25,018 nt of DNA, from NCBI GenBank assembly GCA_021464525.1, contig JADRCO010000885.1, positions 1 through 25,018 on the forward strand. The letters run 5' to 3'. A model generated the notes under the pieces. It ran no database searches. It had not been told where the DNA came from and was given only the letters and a program-made list of their open reading frames with translations. Below, piece by piece: positions 1 to 10,030 of the stretch. Position 1 is the stretch's first letter. Each line of letters opens with the position of its first letter. The position numbers were made by a program, and so were the translations under genes. The DNA comes from Rhizophagus sp. LPA8_4_AMF. Lineage: Eukaryota > Glomeromycota > Glomeromycetes > Glomerales > Glomeraceae.

Positions 1-2846
1 ATAAAATTATAATTTAGCCAGAATTATAAATCATAGTCCATTTGGAATTGGAATTGGACTGGACATCTCCATTAGGTCCAAAGTCCAATAGTCCATTACT
101 GGGAATTGGACAAGGTCCAATTCCAACACTGCGTATTAGTGATTTCGGATTAAAATCCGAAGATCCGGATTTGTATCATCTATTTGACATGATTTACGAA
201 TATCTTTCTATTTATGAAAAAAAAGCATAAACAAGTGAAATTCTAAAAGAGGTTGATAAATGATTTATAAAAGTTTTATTCTTTGTCATTTAAAGGATGA
301 ATGTATAAGTAGAGCATAAAATTTCTATCAAGGATTTAATTCTACTGTTTAAAATTTCGGAATAATCAATCAATTGATTTTCGCATTTAGATTTACATTA
401 TAGCTTTTCACTTGTATAGTAGTAATTGATAAAGGTTTAATGCGATGAATTATAAGCTAGAGTTGGCATAAATAAAAATTTCTAAATATGTAGAACAAAT
501 CCTTTAAAAATAAAGGCCAAATTCTTTTTTTTAATTCAACCAATCAAAATTTTCAAAATTTCTTTCATACCAATCAAAGAAAACGTTAAACAGTTGATGA
601 AATAAGGAAAAGAAAAAAGGGAAATTATCCCTTATGTTTGTGTTCCTTTAGTAAACAACTACGCTTTTTGTAAAAGACTATTTTTTTTCTTCTCTCAAGG
701 ACTTTATTTTCGACATTAAGTATAAAGCTTTGTTAAGATTAAATAAGAAAAATTCAAATATATATACACCGGTTAAGAGTTCGAAGACCAAATTATAAAT
801 TGTAACTTTTTTTTTTACCCGTTCTAAAATACATGTTCTAAAATACACGGATTAAGCATAATCACAATACTAACGAGTAGCAAACATACGCATAATTAAT
901 AATTAATTACAAAAGAATTTTCTTAAAAATTAACATTACTTTATTGGTCATGGAATCAGGAGTTTTAGAAGTGAGGCATGAACAAGAATTAACATTTCAA
1001 ATAGTTATTCCGAAGAAATTAACACAGGAAATCATGTTCATACTAAATTCAGAAGTGAATTAATTATTAAATGCGTAATTATCCTTCCCTTTAAACTAAT
1101 TTTCTTCTATAAATGCTATAAATGAAATCAATTCATCATTTCACCACATTATGTATAAGCATCGTAAATGCCACGTTTCATCATTACCAAAACGCGTGGT
1201 TTTTTAATCGAACTGATTTGGTCATTTTATAAATCCTTACATGGCGAAAAAGATTAATGCTCCAATGATTAATAAGGAAACTCAGCCTTCTTTGTCAAAA
1301 ATTTCGTTGTATTTAAAACACTTTTATAAGAAGCGTTAATAATCAAGAAAACCGATTAGTTCAATTGAATAAACACAATTGATTAAAGTAAAGTAATCAT
1401 GCATAATACAAAAATACAAAATACCCAAATTTTTCTCTCTTATATTGGCGCAGTAAGTTGACGCGTTTCCGTGATTCTTCCGTGTACGACTCAAGTCCGT
1501 GCAATTGTTTGCAATGTTTACAGCTTATAATCAATTCATTGTCTACGATATATATCACATATTTGCATGTTTCATTTCATGCTTATTTTTTGAATTTTTT
1601 GAATCGACCAATTAAAAAGAGAGAAAATCCTTTTTTTACAATATATTACAAAGAAGTAATAAATTGTAAAACAAAAAAAAAACAAAAACAATATTGGAAA
1701 CTTTTTAATACTTCTCATACACTTTTTTTTTCAAAGAAAAATCAGAGACAAAGAATCAAAAAACAAAGGTGAGGATTTTTGCTTTTGTTTTTTAAAAGTT
1801 ACAGTTTAAATTTATGTATAAATAAATTTAGTAAGTAACGTTGCAAAATTTACAGGGTAAATTACATGTAACTAAGGTAAAAAGGTGATGTATTATCCGA
1901 CCATTCAGTATCAATATAAGCATTTAATTATGCATTACGTATTAGTGTAACATAATTAAAATGCTGTATCCTATATATATGTAATAAAGTAACATTTAAT
2001 TTTTGTAACGTAATACTAATTGAATAAACTGGATTTTCATACAATATTCATAAAAAATTCATTGAATTTTTTAAGGAGTTTCCTTCAATGTAAATTTCAT
2101 TAAATGATGATTTATTATTATAACTTATTATAATAACTTCTAATTTCCAAAATTCGATCATAATTTTCGCTCGTATCACATTATTAGACAAGGGTTTAAT
2201 ACAAAGAAAGCTAAAAAAATTCTTCCTTGTTAAAAAAATTAGAGTATAATGTCGTACAGTGTAAATCTTCGTAATTCTTATTATAACTAGAATAAAGTTA
2301 TTGAATTACAGTAATTGGGAAATAAGATTATTTCCACATGTGCACATGGCAATAATGAAATACCGTAAATGAACAACAAACAAATTGACTATAATTAAAC
2401 CACCCCTTAAATAATAAATAAAAATTCTCGCGTGGAATTAACTTTATTTTTCTCTCTTTGTTAGAGTCATTTGTGTTGCATAAATTTGTGTTTAATATTT
2501 ATTGTAATCATCATTTCTAAAAATGTCGGACAGATTCATTTAATCCAATCTAATCATATATAAGAAATATTTACAAAGTCTACAAAGACTTGTGAAAAAC
2601 TATATTTCCGGTTTCACCAGATAATTTTTTTTTCTGATTGGATCTCTTATGCATTATTGTTAAACAATACTTTTGAACTAAAATTATATAAAGTGTCCTG
2701 ATTTTGAACTGTCGAAAATTCGTCCAATATTTTGCGCATTTATTAAATAACAATATAGATTTTTTTTTTTTTTTCTCTGCGAGCGAAAAAAAATTTCAAA
2801 TTAAAATTAAAACGAGTTTTAACAAATATAAAATATATTATAAAAC
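1..2846. other. AT-rich intergenic region upstream of the HMG gene
   Basis: No convincing conserved gene was found here on either strand. The open frames at 42-230 and 1458-1772 have low-complexity or repeat-like products. The left edge (about 42-170) is rich in palindromes and is listed separately. A 12-bp perfect palindrome CATGTGCACATG lies at 2337-2348, about 500 bp upstream of the HMG start codon. ACGCGT-type hexamers occur near 1190 and 1460. A homopolymeric T tract (about 2761-2775) lies in the presumed promoter or 5' leader of the HMG gene. A 37-residue open frame at 950-1063 looks protein-like in composition but has no recognised relative. Confidence 0.6.
42..170. repeat. Palindrome-rich block, probable dispersed repeat fragment
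   Basis: Three close inverted repeats are visible. GGAATTGGAC (102-111) pairs perfectly with GTCCAATTCC (115-124) across a 3-nt loop. TTCGGATT (144-151) pairs with AATCCGAA (154-161) across AA. ATCCGGAT (163-170) is self-complementary. The words GGAATTGGA and GTCC(A/T) recur several times from 48 to 124. The block is clearly less AT-rich than its surroundings. It resembles a short non-autonomous element or a palindromic repeat family rather than a gene. An open frame runs through it (42-230), but no protein family was recognised. Confidence 0.4.
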
Positions 2847-4016
2847 ATGTCTACATTTACGGTTCAGGAAACACAAACCTCTTCAACATCACCATCAACA
2901 TCGAAACTTCGACAGATAGCTCCTGCCCCAACAGAAAAACCTGAATATGACATTTATCATATCCCAAAAGGTTACGAAGTTTATTTAGTATCAAAGAATG
3001 GTAATCCCGATAACTCTTCAAATTCTGCAGATTCCAGTCCAATTCCACTTTCTCCAACTTGTTCTGTTACTTCTTCCACTTCTTCAACTTCTTCAACTTC
3101 TCCTAAATTTATTGCCCCTAAACCAAACTCTGATAATAAAATTACTTCTCAAAGTTCTTGGAGAAAAAGAAAGAATAATGGTCATATTCCACGCCCAAAA
3201 AATTGTTTTATGGCATATCGTGAACATATGCAACATAAAGTTTTGGCTGAAAATCCTGGAATGAATAATAAAGTGGTATCCATCATCGCTGCTCAAATGT
3301 GGAATAAAGAATCTGATGATGTTAAACAATTTTGGAAAGAACGTGCTCAACAATTAAAATTGGAACATAAGATTAAATATCCTGATTATAAATTTGCTCC
3401 TAAAAAGAAATCACAAAAGAATGGTATAAATCTTACTGGTGTTAAAACTCCAAAGACCATCTCAAAGAAATCTCCTCATTCCAATAAACTTATTAATGAA
3501 GAATTTAATAGAGGTTTATTATTAAGAAGAGATGATTTTAATCAATCAGTCAATTTTCATCCTCCTACTCATAATGAAAATTCCTCTTCCGCTATTTGGG
3601 GTCATTGCAGATCAAATTCTGTTGAATCTGTTTGTAGTTGGACTAGTGGTGATTCTCTTCCAAGCACTCCTCCCACTTTTTGCGATCGTTCATCTTCTCC
3701 TCTTCGTTATGAGTCTAATGATTGGAATAAAATATATAATGATTTCTCTTCTTTAAATTCAAGTCCTCATTTAACCGCTGCTTCAAATACTGCTGCTGGA
3801 ATTTATGATACTTTATTACCTCCTCCAATTTTATCTTCTACCGATTATGAAAATTCAATGCATATCGATTCTGGTGATAGTCCTTATTATAATATTACCG
3901 AAGAAGAAGATAATTTAGATAATTTGGAATATAGAGAATTTCTTCAACCTGATAACACTCAGCTTTTAGATACTTTTGTATTGACCTCCCAACAACATCA
4001 TACCGCTATCTACTAA
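2847..4016 (+). CDS. MATA-HMG box transcription factor, 389 aa
   Basis: This is an uninterrupted 390-codon frame. An HMG box of the MATA/Sox type spans about residues 113-187. It opens with the typical IPRPKNCFMAYR, continues with NPGMNNKVVSIIAAQMW and ends with KYPDYKFAPKKK. This family binds and bends the DNA minor groove in the nucleus; in fungi it includes mating-type and sexual-development regulators. Residues 1-105 are Ser/Thr/Pro-rich, with a run of SSTSSTS-like repeats (about 74-85). A basic stretch (RKRKNN, 106-111) just before the box could be a nuclear localisation signal. After the box comes a Lys-rich patch, then a long disordered tail with Ser/Pro and acidic segments (for example EEEDN), possibly an activation region. 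No intron is needed. Glomeromycotina are known to carry many MATA-HMG genes, so this is probably one member of that expansion; a role in mating is not shown by the sequence. Confidence 0.95.
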   Translation: MSTFTVQETQTSSTSPSTSKLRQIAPAPTEKPEYDIYHIPKGYEVYLVSKNGNPDNSSNSADSSPIPLSPTCSVTSSTSSTSSTSPKFIAPKPNSDNKITSQSSWRKRKNNGHIPRPKNCFMAYREHMQHKVLAENPGMNNKVVSIIAAQMWNKESDDVKQFWKERAQQLKLEHKIKYPDYKFAPKKKSQKNGINLTGVKTPKTISKKSPHSNKLINEEFNRGLLLRRDDFNQSVNFHPPTHNENSSSAIWGHCRSNSVESVCSWTSGDSLPSTPPTFCDRSSSPLRYESNDWNKIYNDFSSLNSSPHLTAASNTAAGIYDTLLPPPILSSTDYENSMHIDSGDSPYYNITEEEDNLDNLEYREFLQPDNTQLLDTFVLTSQQHHTAIY

Positions 4017-4800
4017 AAAATTGATGTTAATAGAATAGAATCGCTGGACGTTTCTTTAGATGATTTTAATCGTAACGAAACCAACTCGTTGACATTTTGT
4101 TGAAACCCTTTTTCGCTCATGAAAAAAAAAAAAAAAAAAAATTGCGCAATATTTTTGGACTTTTTTATATAAAAAAATTTAGAAGGAACATTTCATAAAA
4201 AAACAAGCATTTTCGTAAATACATTTGTTTATATATTTTGCATCAAACATTCAAAAAAACCTCTTCATTTACAGAATCATCTTTGTAATTAATTCCTTTT
4301 TTTTAAACGTGTAATTTCATTCCCATTGTATTTTCCCCTCCCCCCTTCACAACATAGAAGTATATATCATAGACTTGATGAAAAGATGAAAATTTTATGA
4401 TTTTTATTCTTTTTTCATCGCAACATTTTTTTATCTCATTTTTACATAAATACCATATTGTAAAGTAGCATATTATAGACTTTTAAATAGCATTTAGCAT
4501 ACACTCATTTGCAATATATTCATTCATTCATTCATTCCCTCATTTACATAGCATTTGCATTTTCTTATATATTTTTGCATTGTTTTATATTTATCATCAT
4601 TTCTTCATATTTTCATTCTTTTTTTTTCCTTTCAATTTTTTCTTTTTCATTTTACTATATATATATTATTTATCTTATATACATAACATACATTTTACTG
4701 TATTTACAACTATTAAGAAAAAAGATCAACTTACAAAAGATCTAAATTCAAGAAAAAAACATTATAAGTTTTTCTAAAAAAAGACTTTTATATTTTATAT
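4017..4800. other. 3' flank of the HMG gene with homopolymers and a microsatellite
   Basis: This is AT-rich, T-rich sequence with no credible gene. It holds a run of about 20 A residues at 4122-4141, a short C-rich patch near 4337-4346, and a tetranucleotide microsatellite of five ATTC copies at 4518-4537. The open frames here (for example 4509-4745) are T-rich low-complexity translations with almost only Phe, Tyr, Ile and Ser, and are not considered genes. Confidence 0.6.
4518..4537. repeat. (ATTC)5 microsatellite
   Basis: Five tandem copies of the tetranucleotide ATTC occur about 500 bp downstream of the HMG stop codon. It is a simple-sequence repeat in non-coding DNA with no evident function and could be length-polymorphic between strains. 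Confidence 0.8.
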
Positions 4801-6324
4801 ATATATATAAAATAAACTTTATGGCAATATAATAAAAATAAAATAATAAAACTATAGTTTCTTTTTTAGATATTTTATAAATATTTCGGATTTCCTTCAA
4901 GTTTTTTATTTTCTTAATATATAAAATATTTACAGTATTTAGTAATATTAATAATATCAATAATAATAATAAAATGCATTTTATATTTTAAAAAAATTGG
5001 GATCGAGTAAATAACCAGACTTGGTTGATCGATACCTGTAATGGTTCTTTATATGTATGAACTTTTATACCAAATTATGAAGTAAATTTAGTTTCCACAT
5101 ATGTTAACCAATCGATTTTATCCTGTTTTAATTTCTTTTCAAGATCTCCCAAAATGCCTTACCGATTTCGCAGGCATATTTTTTCCATGTCTTATAAGCC
5201 TCTTGACGGGCCATTTGCCACCACATTCTGCATACCCGACCACTTATTAATGTATTGGTACGGTAATATTACCTGTTATTACTTAACAATTTAAAGTATA
5301 TTTCACGAAGACCCAGAAAACTATATATTTATTAGGTTTTGAATTTTGAATGATTTAACTGTCATGTGTCAATAGGAAGCCTCTCTCAATTATTCCAGTT
5401 TAAAAATTATTTTTTGCCAACATTATAAATAAACTTGTTTTATTTTGGAGGGAATCATGAGAGGTTTTTGATAAACTAACTATTTTATTAGTACAGTATA
5501 GGCGTATAGCCTCTTTGGCTTTGTATAGAATAAAAATTTATTAAATATAAAATATATGATACTCCTACCCATTCTAATCTTTGTAATTTAACAACTAACT
5601 TTAAATAAGTTCATAATAATTACTATTTCCCGGCTGGAAGTAGAAATCAAAATTTCAACTGGCGAAAGAAATTTTTTACCTGTAAAAATTCCGGATTACA
5701 TTTATATGAGTTTTATTTTATGATTGGTCAGTATGGAATATTACATGTAGAAAAAAGATACTAGATACTAAAAAATAATCTAAACATAATTCCTCCAATG
5801 CTAATCTACGAATTCCGCTCGCCCATACAATTTTCATTATACCTTCATGGTTCCAGTACCGTGCCTTAGTGCCTTACCAAAAATGAGTTTTCACAAAAAT
5901 AAAAAGCCAGCTAAGCCAGTCCATTTTTCTTTCGTGATTATACAACACGCATTTTTAATATTTTAAATTGATACCATAAGTTATGCTTTTCAACATACTT
6001 TATATAAAAAATTCGCATAAAAAGTCCAGGACTTTTATTTTATTCTTTGATTTAATATTACATACATAAAATGAATAAGGGAAACATAAAGTTTATGAGT
6101 CTTCGTTTATTGGAAGGGTACAGTATAAACGTAAAAAGGAACAAAAAACTGTAAAGGTTTTTTTTATACGCGTCTTTCTTCATTTTATACATATTTTCTT
6201 TTTTGATAAAATAAAGGGTAAGAGAAGTAACGTACCATGACGATAACAAAAAAGGATTCGAATTCTTATCAGTTATCCATCACCCACTTCATAATTAAAT
6301 TTAGATAATTATAATACTCCTCAA
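4801..6324. other. AT-rich intergenic region with short repeat-like and smORF patches
   Basis: No conserved gene was recognised. On the minus strand, 5226-5128 encodes a 32-residue frame (starting MWWQMARQ, ending EILKRN) that reads like a basic, aromatic-rich protein end. It could be a remnant exon, with a possible acceptor just upstream. The stretch 5815-5935 is less AT-rich and holds repeated words (GCCTTA twice; AGCCAG repeated with CTA between), suggesting an old dispersed repeat. The rest is AT-rich with TA runs, for example around 4797-4812. Confidence 0.45.
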
Positions 6325-7384
6325 ATACCTATTAAACTATTTCGAAAAAAATCCTGCTATTTTATCGACTGCAAAATTAAAAAATTCCGAATATGAGGAT
6401 AAAAATTTTCCCACACCCAAAGCATCAGAATATGCAATCAAAAGTGGAAGGAATTCCGTACAAGGAATTTATAAATTTTCTCTAACTGGTGATATGAGTG
6501 AACTTAATGAACATGGGAAGAAATTTTCGTGACACTTTTATGAAGATGTTCCTTAAAGAAACAGAAAATTCTAGATTGTAAGTTAAAATTTACGTCTAAA
6601 AAGAAAGAAATTTCATTTTATTTAGTATAATGAATTCTATTATAGCTATTTATGTGTTATGTGTATACTAACTTAAAAACGTACGATATTAAATATACTC
6701 ATTCTTAACTATCTCCTTTTCGGTTTATATCAAAGATGCTGCTCATGTAGCTGAGATAAAGAAAAAGAAAAAAGACGATGATATTGAAAATAGTCTTTAA
6801 TATAATAAAATATTTAAATAAATTTTAAATTAAATTATTAATAAACTTTGTATATAATAATTGCAGAATCTTTAATAGTTATTATCAGACTGGGCCAGAA
6901 TTATTGGCGCAATGTTTTACGTTTTAGAAGCAGATTGGCCTCCTCATTCAAAAAAAGATTGGAATTTCAGTGGAAATTATTCCACCACGTGAAAAACCTC
7001 GATACTGGACTAATTTGAGGAACGTCATGCGCGTTACGTCGTTAGTCGTTACGAACTTGCAATGCAATCATATGATGCGGCCTTAGTACTTAATACACGG
7101 GTATAAAATAGTATTTATCAATATATAAATTGAATTATAAACCTAATTTGCAATTCAACAGGCTACGGGAGGAATGAGAAATTTTTGACGTGATTATGTG
7201 TAATAAATTGACAATGCATTTCTAACATATATATATATATATATATTTCTACAAAAATATGCGCTTAAAAATTCTTTTCTTTAAGGTTATTATTGTTCAA
7301 GAACACGAAGAACTAATTAAATATAAAGATAACCATTATATTAAGGATCATGCAAATCATTATAACGAATTGTTAAAGAAGTGA
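6325..7384 (+). pseudogene. Possible decayed multi-exon gene, family unknown
   Basis: Four patches in succession read like exons of a degraded gene. At about 6330-6580 the frame includes KASEYAIKSGRNSV and TGDMSELNEHG. It then needs a frame change to continue as FRDTFMKMFLKETENSRL, and ends at a GTAAGT-like donor. At about 6736-6800 a frame reads KDAAHVAEIKKKKKDDD. At about 6880-7100 pieces read GAMFYVLEADWPPH and, in another frame, EERHARYVVSRYELAMQSYD. At about 7286-7384 a frame reads VIIVQEHEELIKYKDNHY and ends at TGA. The last two pieces are charged and helical and faintly recall BAR-type coiled coils, but I could not assign a family. The frame changes and stops between the pieces argue for a pseudogene. 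It could also be chance coding-like sequence. Confidence 0.3.
7227..7246. repeat. (AT)10 dinucleotide repeat
   Basis: Ten uninterrupted AT dinucleotides lie in non-coding DNA between two of the exon-like patches of the possible decayed gene. This is a simple-sequence repeat with no evident function. Confidence 0.8.
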
Positions 7385-8157
7385 CCCGTCTGTATCGCTT
7401 GAATATTAAAGTGGTATAGACTATAATATAAATAATAACAATGAATTCAGTGAAGAACTATTGGCAGACAGCGTACTTTCAAAATTTTAGCGCGACTAAT
7501 TCAATCCTTGAGATGCATGGGTGGGTTGGGTTCGATCTGTCTTAGACTTTGTAATCAATGGTCTTGTACTGTTTACTTTATTATTTTCAATAAATTGAAA
7601 CACAATCTTAGCAATCAGCAAAATAAAAAAATTCAAACAAACTGTTTACTCTTGTTTAAAATCTATAACAATTTTAAAACTTAAACTTATGTAATTTGCT
7701 GGCCATTTAATTAATTTGTAATATAGTAAGATATAACAAAATATTTTAATGTTGCAATAATACCTAAAATTTCTATTAAAATCCTTATTTTTCTTATTTT
7801 TCAAATTAATTCATATAATAAGTATAATTCACCTTGGAGATCAACTTATAACATAAAAAAACAGAAAAAAAAAGTTTAGCTAATTTATAGGTAACTTATT
7901 ACCAGGCACTGTAGTTTATTATAATGTATCTAGAGAAATTAAAATATATACAATACAATACTTCTAATCACGAAAGTGCATTTGCTACACTTTATGATTT
8001 GAATTTGGCGCGTGAAATTATCACCATTTTTATATAAAATACACTTTCATCTATAATGATAGTTGTAAAATAGTAAAATACCTAAAATTTCTATTGATTA
8101 AAAAAAAAATAATCAATAATTAAGAAGCATAATAAATATCGCTACAACATTTATTTT
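7385..8157. other. Intergenic region downstream of THOC7
   Basis: AT-rich DNA with no gene seen. A 19-nt phrase (AATACCTAAAATTTCTATT) occurs twice in direct orientation, at 7759-7777 and 8077-8095. The right end should hold the 3' untranslated region of the minus-strand THOC7 gene. Confidence 0.5.
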
Positions 8158-9778
8158 CTATTGTTCTTCTTTAATTATTACTCCTTCGTCTTCTTCACTT
8201 TCTTCTATTAATCCTTCGTCATCATCAGATAATCGAGGAACTTTTTCTTTTATTAACCCTTCCTCCTCTTCTTCCTCTTCCTCCTCGTCACCTCGCTTTC
8301 TCTTTTCACCTCTTTGATTTTCATCCGAATCCTCTACAATTTCACCGTCATCACCATCATCAGTCGGTACAGGAACATCATCTTGATTCTCATCTTCATA
8401 TTTTATATCATTCTTCTCATTATCACTCGTTACTACATCCTCATCGTCTAAGTCTTCGGTTTCGGCATTTTGCTCATTTTGATTGAGATCTACTCCATCC
8501 GATGAACTGTCAATTGTATCGACATCATCAGCTTCTGTAACATCATCACGAACCAATTCATTCTCATCCTCATCCGCTTCATCTGGGGCTAATTCTCCAA
8601 TTTCACCCACATCATCGCCTACTTCGGTTAAATTATCCGAAGTACTAGCAATATCCTGACTTTGTTGTCTTGGAGTAGAATTTTCTTCATTATCTTGTTG
8701 TTTACTCTCATCATTATCATTACTCATTCTGTGGTGGTCACCTTCATTGTCATTATCCGCTAAATTGCTAGATGATGAGTTGATACCGTTAATACCATTT
8801 ACTTTTGGAGGATTGTCACTTTCATTAACATGTTCAACGGGTGAAGAAGGATTAGCGATAGGTGAAAAGAATTCACTTCTCATAGAATCAGGTGTTGTGA
8901 CAGCTTCTTCATCGTCAACCACTTGAGGGTTTTGTTCTCTTTCAATTTCTATTTCACTTTGTACTTCTTGTACTACTGTTAGTATACGTTGAAGTTGTAA
9001 TTTACGGCGATCTAATGTTTCATCTAATAATTTATCCTTTTCTTCTAACGAAATTATCTCTTCATCTAATTTTGAGATCGCACTATATATTAAAGTAAAT
9101 AAAGTAAGTTTTTTAATATTCTTTAAAATGTATAAATATAGTTCAGTATGTTCACCGGCCCACCTTAAAGATTCTTCCCGAGTTTTTTGTTGATTGATCA
9201 CTGCTGCTAATTGATCATATTCTGTTTTGTTTCTACGTATTTCCTCTTCTTGAGCTAATTCTTTTTCTAAATTCTTAATGACTAGCATGGTATCTTTAAT
9301 CTCTAACTCTATAAACAGAGAATTGTTAATTTAAATTGGAAAAAAATGAAATTATTGAAATTATTATAGTAGTAATAGTTACCTATTCTTTGAGCTTCTT
9401 CATTCCAATGTCGTGTTTCTTGCAAATTCATATCATGAATTGCTTGAAACCTGGTAAGAGTAAGTTCATATGACGAAAAATCGACCATGAAATCATTAAA
9501 CTGTTGTTGTCTACAAAGATAAAGATACTTTTTATTTAAAAAAATATATATATCAAAAGGTATATTTACAAATATTCATAAAATAATACATACATATCTT
9601 TTATATTTCCTTGTTCCAAGGAATTTATTAAGACAGAATATTTCTTAGTAACTCGGCGGAGATTTCTTTCTTCGACAGAAAGTCTGTCACGTATGATTTG
9701 TTCTATAAAATAAGAAATTAATCGAAATATTCATTTAAAAACCTTTGAAAACTTGCTTAAAAACGTACCTTCATCCAT
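8158..9778 (-). CDS. THOC7: THO complex subunit 7 homologue with acidic tail, five exons, 438 aa
   Basis: THOC7 (Mft1 in yeast) is a coiled-coil subunit of the THO/TREX complex, which couples transcription to mRNA packaging and export in the nucleus. I derived exons complement(8158..9082, 9164..9308, 9383..9510, 9594..9702, 9769..9778). All junctions are GT-AG and in phase, and the total is 1317 nt. The N-terminal half matches animal THOC7 in order: MDEEQIIRDRL, then DMNLQETRHWNEEAQRIE, then EEIRRNKTEYDQLAAVI, then a coiled coil ending near QEVQSEIEIE. Human THOC7 has about 204 residues. Here a long, very acidic, disordered tail of about 245 residues follows (Glu/Asp runs with KRKR and KEKVPR patches). 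The first coding exon is only 10 nt. The intron at 9083-9163 is 81 nt, in frame and free of stops, so an unspliced form would add 27 residues; homology supports its removal. The gene is divergent from EFL1. Confidence 0.93.
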
Positions 9779-10030
9779 TCCTCCTTTTTTTTTAAGAAAA
9801 TTTAATTAAAACCGTAAATATAACAGATAACTGTACTGTGTACTTTATGATAGTGGATTAATGCTTCGCCTTATAAGAAGAATTGGTTTTAGTTAGTTAG
9901 TTACTTGTTGATCAATTCCATTAAGTCTAAAATTGGAAAATGATTTAATTAGCCAACAAAATTACATAAAAAACGGCAAATGACTATCACATTGATCATC
10001 TTTTTTTTCGCATACAGAAACACTTTAAAA
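9779..10030. promoter_or_regulatory. Shared bidirectional promoter region between THOC7 and EFL1
   Basis: The two start codons are head to head, 252 bp apart, so both 5' leaders and both promoters must fit here, or overlap. No clear TATA box was recognised. The sequence TTAG is tandemly repeated (about 9893-9902). A pyrimidine-rich stretch ending in ACAG at about 10000-10018, just before the EFL1 start, looks like a splice acceptor, so a small 5'-leader intron in EFL1 is possible. Promoter function is inferred from geometry only. Confidence 0.6.

Noticed and set aside
4509-4960. Small open frames on both strands after the HMG gene
   Set aside because: They are T- or A-rich low-complexity translations with no family pattern.
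7759-8095. 19-nt direct repeat (7759-7777 and 8077-8095) as the ends of an inserted element
   Set aside because: The sequence between has no element-like features, and the phrase is simple AT-rich DNA that could recur by chance.
9980-10030. In-frame upstream ATG of EFL1 adding 17 residues ([10 protein letters not shown]...)
   Set aside because: The EFL1 family starts close to the MPLVST-type N-terminus, and the upstream part is hydrophobic low complexity containing a probable splice acceptor.
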